Positions 1 to 11,161 are shown, counted from the first letter of the stretch. The stretch is 41,107 nt of DNA from Plicaturopsis crispa FD-325 SS-3 (GCA_000827205.1 KN832555.1:86307-127413); one strand, 5' to 3'. Notes: a model not told the origin generated them from the sequence alone. Numbers and translations are program-made.

Positions 1-55
1 CTCCTTGTTCAACGTGATGACCCTCGCCCATGATGCGCACGATTTGTTCGATCAG

Positions 56-468
56 TGGGTGACTTCCCGTAAGGATTAACAGACGAAATTTCTCTAAAAT
101 CGTCTCTAAACTGCCCTCGGCATCTCGGCCAACAAAATATTTGATCCAAATCGTCAGGGAGTGTATTTTTAAGTCGTTCTAAACCTGCAAGTTTACGAGG
201 GGGTCAAGACCCTCTCGTAGACTTGAAGTTATCGGAAATGATGGCAAAAACCTCGATTGGGCGTGTTAACCACGCGTTTTTGCCCGATCCTCCTCTAGCG
301 GATCTCAAAAGTCACTGCCGAAGCGATGCCGTTGCCCTCCAGATGGCTGATAATTTAGAGATTTTGGGCGTTACGGTTTACAGATCTGCTCGTCACTTTG
401 CTCTAAATTTCCTTGGAAACCATTTAGAGAAACGAGACTTTCTCTAAATCCTTACGGGAAGTCACCCA
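56..468. mobile_element. MITE-like element with 22-bp terminal inverted repeats
   Basis: Bases 56-77 (TGGGTGACTTCCCGT...) are the exact reverse complement of 447-468, giving 22-bp perfect terminal inverted repeats around a 413-bp body. Sequence just inside both ends is also related (runs of TTTCTCTAAA). A second inverted repeat lies inside at 188-205 and 208-225 (16 of 18 pairs). The only long internal frame (223-447) resembles no protein I know, so a non-autonomous DNA element is the best reading. I could not identify a clear target-site duplication and cannot assign a superfamily. Confidence 0.6.
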
Positions 469-881
469 GTTAAATCTGTGGTTGGAGGCTACTGTAAGTG
501 CTTGACAACGCTACGGATGATGATGATGATGAAATCTGCATTTATTAGCCGCAACAAGCTATCTACGAGCTAAGACGCGGCCACTACATACTCTAATTAC
601 AAGTACATAGTGATATCACGATTATCTGGGTCAGCGAAAAGGGTATTAGAGTGTTTTCAAAATCTCCTGGTGAAAAGTAGGGTATCGTTGTGAGTGGAGA
701 GCGTGCGCTTTGGCGTATGCGCGTCGCGCGAATGCGTCCCATACGAGCATAACCCAGAGCATAAATGCATATTATAAACATAAGAAAAGAAAAGAAAAGG
801 AAAGGAAAAAGGAAACGGTGTCTTCTCGCGGACAACGCTACGGAAATTCAAACAGTTCGCTGTCGCTAATAGCCCCATCAG
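469..881. other. Intergenic, no gene seen; GAT repeat and purine tract
   Basis: No convincing exon. It holds a short GAT microsatellite near 517-531 and a polypurine run (AAGAAAAG...) near 782-817. The last bases before 882 contain CTAAT and CAG, which read as the branch site and acceptor of a lost intron in front of the HNH-type tail exon. Confidence 0.5.
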
Positions 882-1205
882 GACACTCCGAATTGCTACC
901 GCGTCCGGGTGTCCAAAGCGATTTTTGAAGATCCAGGGAGAGAACTGGTGACGTTTACGACATCCGATCCAGAGCTCCTTCCACTGCCGTCTGCGGAACT
1001 CCTCGCTCTGCATGCAACCTGTGCAAATGTTGCCCATCTATCGGGTGCATCCGAATACCTGAACAAGTTCGAACGCGATGTGGAGAGCGTGAAAGTAATG
1101 GCGTTTGATGGGAGTTCATTCGAAACATTGAATTATGCGTTGGCAGGCGTGGCGGAAGCAGCGGTCGATGTCGGGGCGTCACCGTTTTCATCTGTTGTAG
1201 TATAG
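882..1205 (+). pseudogene. Orphan C-terminal exon of an HNH-endonuclease-family protein
   Basis: The frame from 882 to the TAG at 1203-1205 reads D-T-P-N-C-Y-R-V... and continues with LLALHATCANVAHLSGASEY and an FDGSS block. In agaricomycete HNH-domain proteins (HNH_2 type) I recall this pattern as the C-terminal, post-HNH part. It begins at an apparent splice acceptor (CTAAT at 865-869, CAG at 879-881), and an in-frame TAG lies at 870-872, so it cannot start upstream by itself. No HNH core or earlier exon is recognisable between the MITE-like element and this exon. The simplest view is a truncated relic of about 107 codons. A missed short upstream exon cannot be fully excluded. Family call is from memory, moderately sure. 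Confidence 0.5.
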
Positions 1206-1632
1206 TGCTACTTAGTACTGTATGCTCTCAATAGTAGGATGTCCCTCGAATGTCGATTATCTGTTGCAGAGTATCTATCCTCAGGCTCTAGCCTGTCTTA
1301 CGGTGATACTCGTGAAGCTCGAAGTCTTGCTACCAAGAAGTCTCAATTGCATTGACTTCTGGGTCGCACGGCCTATGTAGAAGATAATGGATAAAGGACA
1401 TCGACGTTGGCGATGTTAGTATACTGCGATCTGTGACATTCACCGCCACACGGTTTTGGAAGCGCGAATGAGTGGGCCACCCGCCGCATTTCATAAATAA
1501 AGACAACAATATACGAAGTGCCTGCTACAGTACATGGAGACATAGAAAGGAAGCATTATCCTGTTCGTATTCGCAGGGCCTCGGGAGCGCCCCACTGAAC
1601 TTGAACAGAACTGGAACCAGTTCCCGGCTTCG
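1206..1632. other. Intergenic, nothing recognised
   Basis: About 430 bp between the HNH relic and the end of the next F-box gene, which runs toward it. No exon, RNA gene or repeat stands out; it probably holds the 3' UTR of the F-box gene. Confidence 0.5.
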
Positions 1633-3216
1633 TTAGTCGCTGGATGTATCATCCTCGTCACTGGAGCTCGAAGCAGACGCATCGTCGGCCCAATAACTGT
1701 CATCGTCCCACACCGAGAAAACGATTCTCCCGTAGCCATGGGCCCTAGTCCATAGTCCGTCAAATGCGTAATTCACCCCGTTGTAAACGTCTTCCATCAG
1801 ATACGCCATGTCCGGGCGATAGAGCCGCTGGTCTCTGTGACAGATATGCACACCAGGAAAAACCCAGTCAAAGTTGCCATTATCGTGCTTGCTGTTGCCC
1901 TGTGGAGCCTCCGACGGCGGAATGATGTACGGGAGATCTGGTAGGTAGTTCAGCGACCCATCGAGCACGCGCACTTTCGTTAAGGACGGCAGGTTGCGCG
2001 CGATGAAGGCGTCGAAAAAAGACCGGTACGTGGGTATTGTGTGCTGTGGGCTCGAAGGGAGCACTACGACGTCGACCCACTTGATGGTGCGATGTGTGAT
2101 GGGCATGCGATAGTTTGGCTCGATTACGAGGTGCTTTAGCGCTGGGCAGACGTCCAGGAGGGGTTGGACGTCCAAGGATTTGTGACTCGAAATCGACAAA
2201 CGGAGATAATCCAAGCGCTGACAATGTGTGCGGCAGAACTGTCCCAGGACATCCCATAGTGACTGCAATAGGCCCGAGGTATGGTGTCCGTCTTCATTAA
2301 CAGTCAGCCGCCTGAGACGCGGCATAGTCCAGTGAGGGACCATTGTCTTGAGGGCGGCATGCTCAAAAGACGTCTGCGTGTACTTCATGCGCAGGGTTTC
2401 GAGAATTTCCAGGTCAGCTTGAAAAAGTTGCGTCCTGTGGGCATCGAGACCGAGGTCCGTCGGGAGAATGAAAGCTAAGAATCGCAGAGTGCGTGAGACG
2501 GCGCGCAACCCCGAAACGAGGTCACGAAAATTGACTGTATCCCCGCATTCTAAGTGCGTAAGACCTGCGGGGCATGTCAGTATGCGCACTGGCCTGGCAA
2601 GCAGGCCCGCCCAGTAGCAAGGGTCCCAAGTGAGGCTCCTAAGATGGGGGCAGCGACCAAGAATTCCGCGAAGATCGCGAATAACGGTACCCCCTGCCGG
2701 AAGAAAGCAAAGAAACCCGACGCTACGAACGGATGATTCCACGTCGAAAGTAGAGGAGTCCAGCGCATAGATGAAGGCGGTAATTTGCTCTGGGCGACGA
2801 AACATGACTTCCTCATAGAGAGTGTCCATCGCGACAGGCCACCAGGCTTTGCATACGAGTACGAGTGCTTTCTTGACGCGTAAAGCCATGCACCACGGTG
2901 AGTGGCGTCCGCCGGCGTGGAGGGTAGGATCGAGGAGGCTTGCAGGAGGAAGTGCGCACAAGAATATCATGCGCAGGATCTCAAGCGGCAGCTGTAGCAC
3001 AGGCCGCCGTAGCCTCGACTAGATATGGTTTTGCATCAAGTCTTGTACGATTTATGTGCATAAATTGTATACGCACCCGGTGCCACTCGCTCTGGTCTTG
3101 CGGAATTCCTTTGTCTTTTGCGGCGCGGTCGCGGTCGTTGTCAATCTATGTGCCGTGTAGTCAGCAGCAGCAAACATAATCGATGGCATACTTACCTGAG
3201 TGGGATTCATATCCAT
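1633..3216 (-). CDS. F-box protein, family 1 member (491 aa predicted)
   Basis: Three exons fit in phase 0: 3216-3196 (MDMNPTQ), 3145-3077 and 3018-1633. Introns are 3195-3146 (GTAAGT...CATAG), 3076-3019 (GTGCGT...CTAG). The product begins with a short charged N-terminus, then R-R-P-V-L-Q-L-P-L-E-I, an F-box-like motif (residues about 32-80) where an adaptor of the Skp1 type would bind in an SCF ubiquitin ligase. A long body without clear repeats follows, with the family motif FPGVHICHRDQRLYR near the end and an acidic-serine tail. Its paralogues are at 5467-7102 and 24504-26095, but its first exons do not match theirs, so the start is less certain than the main exon. It diverges from the F-box pseudogene at 3558. 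Target unknown; the F-box is inferred from sequence pattern only. Confidence 0.75.
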
Positions 3217-3557
3217 AGTATCCTTTACTGTCAGTGTTAGTAGAGTCAAGTTCAAGACGGAAGTCAGGTTCAAACGTTCACAACTTGTAAACCGGTAATA
3301 CGCCGCGGCGCGCCATCAGTGGCGGTGCTACTGACCGGGTTCCTAAGACTTCCCTTTCTACTTCGTTCAATGTGCCATGGTACAGGTCTACGATCCATAC
3401 TTATCATTACGATTTTGCAAAGGTCGCCAAGATCCTTTAACCGGACTAAACACTGCCTTGTGTAGGAGGGTGAGTCGTTATCTATCTACTCATTATAGCA
3501 TGAGTGTCCATTGAGTGCGCTCAGACTATCTCCGTGAAACAGGCTCTCGTTATCGCC
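3217..3557. promoter_or_regulatory. Shared divergent upstream region of two F-box genes
   Basis: 341 bp separate the start codons of two F-box loci pointing away from each other, so both promoters must lie here or overlap the genes. No TATA box or other defined motif is clear to me; a GC-rich stretch lies near 3301-3325. Confidence 0.35.
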
Positions 3558-5206
3558 ATGGACCCTGGCAGTGTCCTCTTTGTGGACGAGATCCTGAGGC
3601 TCATTGTTGCCGATATATACAAATCCGAAGCATATGCAAGCCTCGTCAATCTGGCCACTGCTTGCAAATCGTTCCAGGAGCCTGCCTTGGACCAGCTGTG
3701 GCATTACCAAATTTCGCTTGTTCCATTCATCAAGTGCATGCCCGATGACTTGTGGAGACTGCAAGCCATCGATGACTTTCAAGACACTTTCCAGACAGCG
3801 GAAGAGGATACGAGGAGTAATCCGGGAATACGATATGAGCTGGTATATTCTGGTGTTGCCTGGAATCAGTTGCGATACTGACGGCATATCTACAGGTGTT
3901 TACGAGACCAATACAGCCATCGGATTGACTGGTCCCTAGCCAATATCTTCGGCGTGTCAAGGAATTCGACTCCTCGAATGTCCTGCGCATCATCCGATAT
4001 CATGATGAGCTACCCTGGCTATCGTCCGCGACTATGACCACGTTGAAAGACAGCGCGCCTACTCTCCCGCTTTGTCAGAATCTTCAACGGCTTACCCTGG
4101 ACAACGAGCACCTAGAGTACCTTGAGCAGCCCGAGCATATGTCAGCACTGCTTCTGGTCCCTCGATTGACGTCCTGCGCACTGACGCTGGCCCCTCAAGC
4201 ACTACTGTCGCCCCCGTCTCTAAATTCTCTACGATCCACGCGTGCCTCGCTGTCTACTCTGAAGATTGACATTGCTCATACGTACGGGGACACGCGCCTT
4301 GTTCGCGACGTCAGGTTCTCCACGCGATCGGGAATCGCCGCTGTTCTAGACGGCTGGCATTCTCTCCACACTTTGACTATACACGGGCTCGACGCGGACG
4401 GAATGTCTACCGTTTCATCTCTGCCCTCTCTTGAACGCCTCATCATCGACGAAATCGCATTAACGGATCTTCCGCTCGGATCGCGCAACACTTCCCCTGC
4501 CCTTCGCCATCTCGATCTCACGTCCCCCGAATTGTTGGTTTTTCCTTCGTTCCTCCGACTTCTCACCCCCCACCACCCGCTCGAAGCTATCAGCATCCAC
4601 GAAATCTGCAACGCGGATGCCGTGCCCCATCAATGGCGCGAGCTTACGGAAGCCCTACGCGACCACGTAGCGGCCGCCTCCCTCACTAAGATCGCAATAT
4701 CGTCGGGTAGGAGTGCTTCACCGGACTATGAGGCCAGCACACCGGATGATCTCCGGAGTCTGCTGCATTTTCACGCATTGCGGCACCTTATATTTCCCTG
4801 TATCGAATGGCATTCGGGGCTGAGCGATGAGCTGCTCGATGCCATGTCGATTTCGTGGCCGTTGCTGCAGGACCTCGATCTGTTAGGATATCGTCGACTC
4901 TCATCGAGTGTCACATGGGGCGGGGTCGCTCATATGATCCTATCGTGCCGACACCTGGAGACGCTGAGGTTGCCCGTCGAGTTTACCGTCCACCTGCCTA
5001 TCATAGCATCGGACGACCTCCCCAATACGACACTCTCTGTTCTTCAGGTGGCGGGAGAGGAGCAACTGATTTCAGTCTACCCACCTAACTTACACGAAGG
5101 GTCAAAGTTGCGTCGATTTCTCAATCGGCTCTGTCCGAATGCTGTCCTATCCCTTCAATACGGATATCCAATATGGCCTCAACAAACTGAATATCCACTT
5201 CTATAA
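3558..5206 (+). pseudogene. F-box/leucine-rich-repeat-like gene with one in-frame TGA
   Basis: Exon 1 is 3558-3842, from an ATG in strong context (CGCCATGG). Intron 3843-3895 has GTATAT, CTGAC and CTACAG. Exon 2 is 3896-5206. The two exons join in phase 0 and would give 531 residues, except that codon 106 (3926-3928) is TGA. The frame is open on both sides of it for hundreds of codons. The N-terminus (VDEILRLIV... EEPALDQLW-like pattern) is the F-box of a common agaricomycete family, followed by leucine-rich segments (LPSLERLIIDEI, LRHLDLTS, LQDLDLLGYRRL) typical of the LRR-like substrate part. The TGA falls right after R-P-I-Q-P-S-D, where this family normally has Asp-Trp, so a TGG to TGA change is the simplest cause. 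Alternatives are a sequencing error, readthrough or an allele still working elsewhere. Confidence 0.7.
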
Positions 5207-5244
5207 CTTATGTTTAGTGGCTTTCATTATTTGACACTCCTTAC

Positions 5245-5274
5245 CACAGCTACACGCGCTCGCGCGAAGCTGTG
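5245..5274. repeat. Short inverted repeat between convergent F-box genes
   Basis: CACAGCT (5245-5251) and AGCTGTG (5268-5274) flank a CG-rich loop. It sits 39 bp past the stop of the plus-strand F-box locus, in the 260-bp gap before the converging gene. It could affect 3'-end formation, but that is inference. Confidence 0.3.
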
Positions 5275-5466
5275 TCGCTACTTCCGAAAACACGTTTCTT
5301 TTTTACTTGATTCCCTTCATGTAAGCATGCCATCGTATACAGGGTACATGCATCCATCATAACAATCGCCGGAACGCAGCCCAACCCAGAAGAGTTACCA
5401 CCATCCTTCCCCAGCGTCCGTATTGGTCACCGGTCATCAGGCTTCAAGCGGTCCTAGTCGCCTACC

Positions 5467-7102
5467 TTACTCGTCGCCAGACGCGGGACCATCCTCCTCA
5501 CCGGACTCGGTATCGTCCTCGTCATCCGAGCTCGAACCTCCGTCGACCCATGGACTGTCTTCGTCCCATTCTGTGAGCGTCTTATGCTTGATGGGCCTGT
5601 ACGCCCGATCATACAGTCCGTCGAATGCGCCGTCCAGCCCATCGAAACATGCCATGTCCGCGCGGTATAGCCGCTCGTCCCTGTAGCATATATGCACACC
5701 AGGGAATTTCCATTCGAACTTGCATTCATTGTCCTCGTTCTCGTCCAGCGGGGGCTCCAGCGGCCGAATGATGTACGGGAGATCCGGGAGGCTTCGCAAC
5801 GCCTTGTCGAGCACGCGTATATCCTTCACGGATGGAAGGAGCTCTTCGTCATGAAGTGCAGAGTAGATAGTCTCGTATGCCTCCATGTCGTCCGGATCTG
5901 CCAAGGGCACCTCGACATCGACATATTCGAGCGTGGGGTGCGAGATTGGCATGTGGTAATCCATGGTAATAACAAGGTGCTTCAGGAGGGGACAGGCGTC
6001 AAGGACGGGCTGGATGTTATGGGGATCGTACGAGCCGCTCGTCAGCAACGTCACGCGTAGGTATTCTAGGCGGCCGAAAATAAGTCTGCAGAAATCCGAA
6101 AGCTTTGTCCAAAACCACGGCAGCACGTCATCAGAAAAGTGCGCGGTATTGTTCACGGTGAGGCGCTTCAGCCGTGGCGTAGTCCAGCTCGGTGGCAAGA
6201 TGTCCCAACAGTACCAGTCCCCGCTGGGCGCATATGTGACACGAACGTTTTCCAGTTGCTCTAGATCCACATCTTGCTGTATGCCCTGCTCCTCGTCGGG
6301 CTGGTATCCGGCGCTGAGAACGAAAGTCAAAGAGCGCAAGGTGTGGCGAACGCTGTGTAATCCCGAGCAAAGGTTGGCGTAGTCGATGGTCTCTCCGCAT
6401 TCCAAGTGTGTAAGACCCACGGGGCAGATGATCGCGCAGATGGAGATGGGAACTTCTATCTCTGACCGCGCAGACGACGGCGTAGATGGAGATCGGTCTG
6501 CTATGTTATCCAGGTCGAAGGGGTTCCAGGTGAGGCCCTCGATACGCTTGCAGCGGTCCAAGACCTCGGTTACACCGCTGACGACGGAGGCAATCGACTC
6601 TTCCGTAACAACGCACAGAAAGCCTAGTCTACGAACACAGAACCCTAGGTCGAGGACAGAAGAATTTAACGTGTTGATGAAGGCTGGGATTTGGGCCGGG
6701 CGACGGAATACGACCTCCTCGTAGAGTATCTTGGTCGCCACATCCCGCCAGAGTTTGCATACGAGCACGAGCGCCTTCTTCGTCCGTAAAGTCATGCACC
6801 AGGATGAGTTCTGTCCGCCAGCTCGAAGGGAAGGATCGAGGAAGCTTGCGGGAGGAAGGGCGTACGTGAAAACGATCTCCAAGACTTCCACGGGCAGCAG
6901 AAGCACGGGTCGCCGGAGGATCGACTATTTCGCAGTTACAGTCAGCCGGCTGTGGCGTTGTATAGACGGTACGCACCTGTAGCGTATCGGTTTGGCCTTG
7001 CAATAGCTGCCTGTCTTCCTCAGGGGACCGGATTCTTGTCGACAGCTCCTCGCTTGACAGCCTCAGAGCTGCTGGGAGCTCCAGATTAGAGGGAGCAGCC
7101 AT
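5467..7102 (-). CDS. F-box protein, family 1 member (527 aa predicted)
   Basis: Exon 1 is 7102-6977 (42 codons, MAAPSNLELPAALRLS...), the intron is 6976-6925 (52 bp, GTGCGT...ATAG) and exon 2 is 6924-5467. The exon 1 length and position match the plus-strand paralogue at 24504 exactly, which supports this start. The N-terminus is a predicted helix rich in Glu, Arg and Leu. The F-box-like motif follows at the start of exon 2 (S-I-L-R-R-P-V-L-L-L-P-V-E-V, residues 43-90). The shared block FPGVHICYRDERLYR comes late, and the tail is acidic-serine (SSSDDEDDTESGEEDG). The likely role is a substrate-recruiting subunit of an SCF ubiquitin ligase; the target is unknown. Copy C of the 230-bp element lies 491 bp upstream in the same orientation. 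Confidence 0.8.
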
Positions 7103-7515
7103 ATCCTAGCGATCGCCGATGACCGATGATTTCTGACACCGTTCTATACCCCGTAAATAAGTATCAGCGTTGACAAAAGCATATGTTTTCGAAATCGTAC
7201 GCACTTGAATATTTGCGCTATCCTTGGTAACTCGTAAATGCAGAATTGAGAGGGAGAGAGAGGAGCACGCATGCGGTGGCAATCTCTCGCGCACAGACGA
7301 AACAAAGACCTTTGCCCAAGAACTGCCACCTTGATTTTGTAATCCCGCCGTGGACGGTACTCAGCGTCATATGAAAAAGACACTCTTTTCGCGATTGTTG
7401 CATCTTGCATGCGAAAGGGCATGTTGCGAGCGCCATTTCATGGTGGCCACAAGGTAAATGGCCGACGAAATGTATACGGTAGAGAGCCGGTGAGATACGG
7501 GAGCCTACAGCAACA
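7103..7515. promoter_or_regulatory. Upstream region of the F-box gene at 5467-7102
   Basis: No exon is supported here. This stretch, together with the 230-bp element further out, must hold the promoter of the minus-strand F-box gene. The open frames seen (7106-7436, minus) look random. Confidence 0.35.
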
Positions 7516-7555
7516 CTAGTCCTCCGCTCAATGAGCTAGTCCTCCGCTCAATGAG
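7516..7555. repeat. Perfect 20-bp tandem duplication
   Basis: CTAGTCCTCCGCTCAATGAG occurs twice head to tail (7516-7535 and 7536-7555) just beyond the 3' end of copy C of the 230-bp element. Confidence 0.9.
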
Positions 7556-7592
7556 AAAGCCACGTGAAAAAAAGGAACATAAAAAGGGGAAA

Positions 7593-7824
7593 ATGTCTGT
7601 CTCCAAACTAAGAGCGCGTCTGCAAGCGATATCGTAGAAGACGTCAAAAGACGCGCTCAACTCTGCGGTGACGTTCCAAGCCCAACCCCGCGGAAACCTG
7701 CAGGACTTCATAACGAGGTCCCCCAGCACGGAAAAGTCGAGGTGGGTCCTTCTCCCACGAACGTAACAGGCCCCCCGATGTGAGAGATCCATAAAGGGGA
7801 TGAGGGCCTTGACTTGGTTCGTGG
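7593..7824 (-). repeat. Conserved ~230-bp element, copy C
   Basis: Read on the minus strand this begins CCACGAACCAAGTCAAGG and ends GTTTGGAGACAGACAT. It aligns along its whole length with 23720-23952 and 26549-26774. The outer stem CCACGAAC/GTTCGTGG is unchanged and the inner stem GGCCCTC/GGGGGCC keeps pairing through one U-G pair. Here an open frame of 140 codons spans the element (7505-7927), but the other copies do not keep that frame throughout, so I do not call a protein. It lies 491 bp upstream of the F-box start codon at 7102, same orientation. Confidence 0.75.
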
Positions 7825-8575
7825 AATGGCAAATGGACGGAAAGAAACTGGTTGGGGGTGCACTTGCGATCAGGTTCGCAAGATCCATGAAAGATAGATG
7901 CACGGTGAGCCAGTGCAGATAGAACACTGCACGATCGGTGTGCGCCGTATGCTTGCATCAGAGCAATCATGAGGGAGTGCAGCGGCGAAGGTAAATCGAT
8001 AAGAAAACAGAAGGCATGCGAGCATAAGACGAAGAACTCAGCATGGCAAGAAGAGCCCAGTGTAGCCGGAGATGAGCTCTCGTCTGCGCAGTGGCGTAAT
8101 CCTTGCGCGTAGTGCCTGAGTTCCCCGTGCAGGGCAGTGTGATGTGCCGTTTGACAGCGCTCGTTTGCACCGTGATACTCAGAGCAAATGCATCAGGGAC
8201 GATGACGGCCAAATAACGTGAAAGTCGCGCAGGCTCTTGATTCTCTCGGTTTCGCAGGGAGAAATGGGGAGCCGCTTACGGCGAGGATGAGGGTACACGT
8301 ATTTACGCATAAGATGGTAATGGCAGGGAGACAAGAGGTCGAGAAAAAGAGTCGATGCGAAGCCAGCAGGAATATCCGTTTGTGCGTTCCCACGGCCGAA
8401 TTCGGAAGGTGTAGTGGTTCGACACGGCGCGGCACGTCCCGCCGCACTCATACTGTGAAGGACGGCGACTTGTGATACTTAGAACCAGCTACTCGAATGA
8501 TATCGCGAAAGTAACGGAAGCTGTCGCAATAATACACAATCTTGTACAGCTATCAGGCAAGTAAGTACGCGATGA
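7825..8575. other. Intergenic, nothing recognised
   Basis: About 750 bp between copy C and the end of the amidohydrolase gene. The overlapping open frames on both strands look random. I see no exon, RNA gene or repeat. Confidence 0.45.
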
Positions 8576-10295
8576 TTACACCAACGATTTTCCGTCCGAC
8601 TTGTACACCCGGCCAGCCTTCATCACGAACGAAATACTATCGGCAGACACAGCGGCGTCAAAATCCGCATCAAAGTCCCCCGTCGTGGCAATAATATCGG
8701 CCGCAAATCCTTTCCGGATTGCACCGAACGGCACCTCATTGTCGCCCACCACACGGCGGTCCTCCCGGAGCTCGTGGATCTTCTCCAGCCGCGCCTTCCC
8801 AGCCAGCCCCTCCCAGCGCATGGAGCGCACGCACTCCCAGCCACCCAGCGTCGCCCACCGCAGCACGTCGCGCCAGCCCGCGCCGAGCCGCACCATCAGT
8901 TTCATCTCCCGCGCGTTCTCCCCGTGCGCGAACGTCCCCGTGTCGCCGCCGCACGCGACGCGCAACGCCGGGCCCTCGACGACAAGCTTCTGGAAAGTGC
9001 GCGCGAGGGTATTCCAGGTGTCGCTCCCGGGTGCCTCGGTGTCGTAGACAGCGAGCGTTGGTACCCATATGGATTGCGTGCCGGGCACGGCAAGCTCGTC
9101 TCCTCGGTTAACGCCATGCTCGATGGAGTCGACGCCGTAGCTCTCGAGGAGAGCGATGGTGCTCCGATTGGTGGCGTGCGCAGCAACTTTGACACCGTAC
9201 CTGTGTGCTGTGTCGATCATGGCCTTGAGTTCCTCCGGACTGAACGTCTCTGTAGACTCGTTCATCGCCGCAGTTGCAACGTTCCCCAATCGAGAACGGA
9301 ATCGATAATCTGGCCAGAAACGGAGAGAGTCCGTGAGCATTAGCCTGTGGACGGTTGCTTTGGAAATATCTACTTACTCGCGTATATCTGCAATACGTAT
9401 ACTGTGAGTCCTCAACGACCGACAAAGGTGCAAATGTTTACCTTTATCCAGTCTGCACCAGCACCAATCTGCCTCCGCACAGCTTTGATGCACCCGTCGA
9501 CCCCATCTGCGAATTCTGCGCCGGTGATGCCTTCGACGCCGTTCTGACTAAGGTTTAGAGAGCCTTTCGGGCCTGGTATGGAAAGTTAGGAACGCAGAGC
9601 AAGCAAAGTGACATTTATCGTGGGGTTCAGTGCTCACCGTAACTACCCGTGCACGCGATAGCGCGGTTCGCACAGAAGTAGCGTGGTCCGGGGATGAGCG
9701 CGTCGGGACCAGACAGGCATTTCCGGAGATGGAGGTCCGCGTCGCCCGCGCCCTCCGTGCCTAGGTCACTGCATCGCAGCGTAAACACGAAACGAAGGTA
9801 ATACTGCAATAGGCACGCACCGTACAGTCGTGTACCCCGCCAAAAGCGTGTTCTTGGCGTGAACCGTCGCGCGGACCGTGCGCTCGACGACGTTCTCCTT
9901 CGTGACCTGGTCTGTCCACGGCGTCTCGGAGTAGGGATGTAGAAAGACTGTTTAGCGCTCAGCTACGCATGTTGGGAGGAGGAACAAGAGACGGAAGACA
10001 TACAGTGTACATGGACATCCACGAGCCCCGGCAACACGGTCGCATGCCTCAGATCGATGACATCCTTGGCAACGTTGATATCGTATTCTTCGTGCGAGAT
10101 GGGTTGAACGTCCTCGATAAGACCTGACTCTGGGTTAACCGTTATTTCCTGAAACCCTACCAAGTTGCCCGTGTAAGGGTCAAACAGTGACCCGGCTAAG
10201 ATTGTGAGCTTGTGCGCCGGGGTGGTCTTGAGCGAGTCCGGACTGCTTGACGTGCTAGTAGTGGTATCTACATTTGCGGGCTCCGGCAGCTGCAT
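8576..10295 (-). CDS. Metal-dependent amidohydrolase (474 aa)
   Basis: Six exons join with consistent phase: 10295-10004, 9947-9821, 9768-9638, 9572-9442, a 10-nt microexon 9387-9378, and 9309-8576. Introns are 52-68 bp with GTATGT, GTGCGT, GTGAGC, GTAAAC and GTAAGT donors. The product is an amidohydrolase of the imidazolonepropionase/prolidase-like group. It shows the metal-binding HVH (His95, His97) after the first beta domain, Lys227 in DWIK as candidate carboxylated metal bridge, His275 (AAHATN), His295 (SIEHG) and catalytic Asp353 (GGDTG). The C-terminal FAADIIATTGD...VMKAGRVYK segment is the returning beta domain. It would hydrolyse an amide or cyclic imide-like bond; the substrate cannot be read from sequence. 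No signal peptide is seen, so it is probably cytosolic. The start at 10295 precedes a low-complexity Ser/Thr stretch; an upstream 5' exon is possible. Confidence 0.88.
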
Positions 10296-11161
10296 AGCGG
10301 ATAGCGAGCGTAGGGCGTAGAGGTGAATTCCAATTTGTTTAACGTTTGATTTCCATGACTTGCAGTATGTACTCACGGAAGGAGCACGCCCATGTGTGAA
10401 GCTCTGACTCAGACAGACATAGACGAAGTTGAATTCTCAACCTTTCCTTGTCTTCAGACATCGGGTCATTTCATGCTCAACGGCTCTGCTTCCTGATTCA
10501 CTGGGTTTAGAGATGTTTAGCAAAAAAAAACGAGTCGCCATTTGTCCATTGCGAGACACCGAGAACAGACGAGATCAACAAAAAAAAATCCATAGATGAG
10601 TGCATGAAAAGATAGCTATAGAGCGTGCATATGCGAAGAGCGTCCGTTCCTATGTACCAGTGCGTAGAGAGTACATATGTTGTGCATTCCAGATCGAGAA
10701 AAAGGGAAAGGGTATAAGTATGAGTGCACACGCCATGGGTGGGCGTGATTTTGGAGTATATATGTACAGCGTCGATAGCAGTGTGGGACCGTCCGAGATG
10801 GATGCTTAGATGTGTATACAAGAGTCAGTGGGGCAAGGTAGACAGACAGACGAAGATGGACGAAGATGGATGGATGCCTGGGGAAACCGAGGAAGGCCGA
10901 GGGAATTGCGCGGTCGACGGAGAACGCGGTGTGATGGTGCGAAATGAACAATGAACATTAATGAATGCGCGGGACCGAGAGATGGCGTGGAGGTCCGAGG
11001 GCGCGAGGTATGGCGCCGGAGCCGAGAGTTGGATGAGATGAAATGAAATAAAACCAGAAGAGGACGGAAACCGGAAGAGGACGCGTCTGTGCAAGACAAT
11101 CAGTATGTATGCGGCATGCAATCAACCCATCGACCCAGCGCAGGACAGGACTCACCGAAAT
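10296..11161. other. Intergenic between amidohydrolase and large F-box gene
   Basis: No exon is supported. It holds A-runs near 10521 and 10579 and a GA-rich stretch (10840-10960). It should contain the promoter of the amidohydrolase and the 3' end of the 722-residue F-box gene. Confidence 0.45.

Noticed and set aside
3486-3999. A frameshift in the F-box pseudogene around 3926-3940
   Set aside because: On rechecking, both sides of the break are in the same frame after removing intron 3843-3895; the lesion is a single TGA, not a shift.
7505-7927. 140-codon minus-strand frame across element copy C
   Set aside because: The other two copies change frame within the element, so the similarity is at DNA level and not a conserved protein.
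8736-9343. Several long frames on the strand opposite the amidohydrolase
   Set aside because: Shadows of a GC-rich coding exon; no independent feature.
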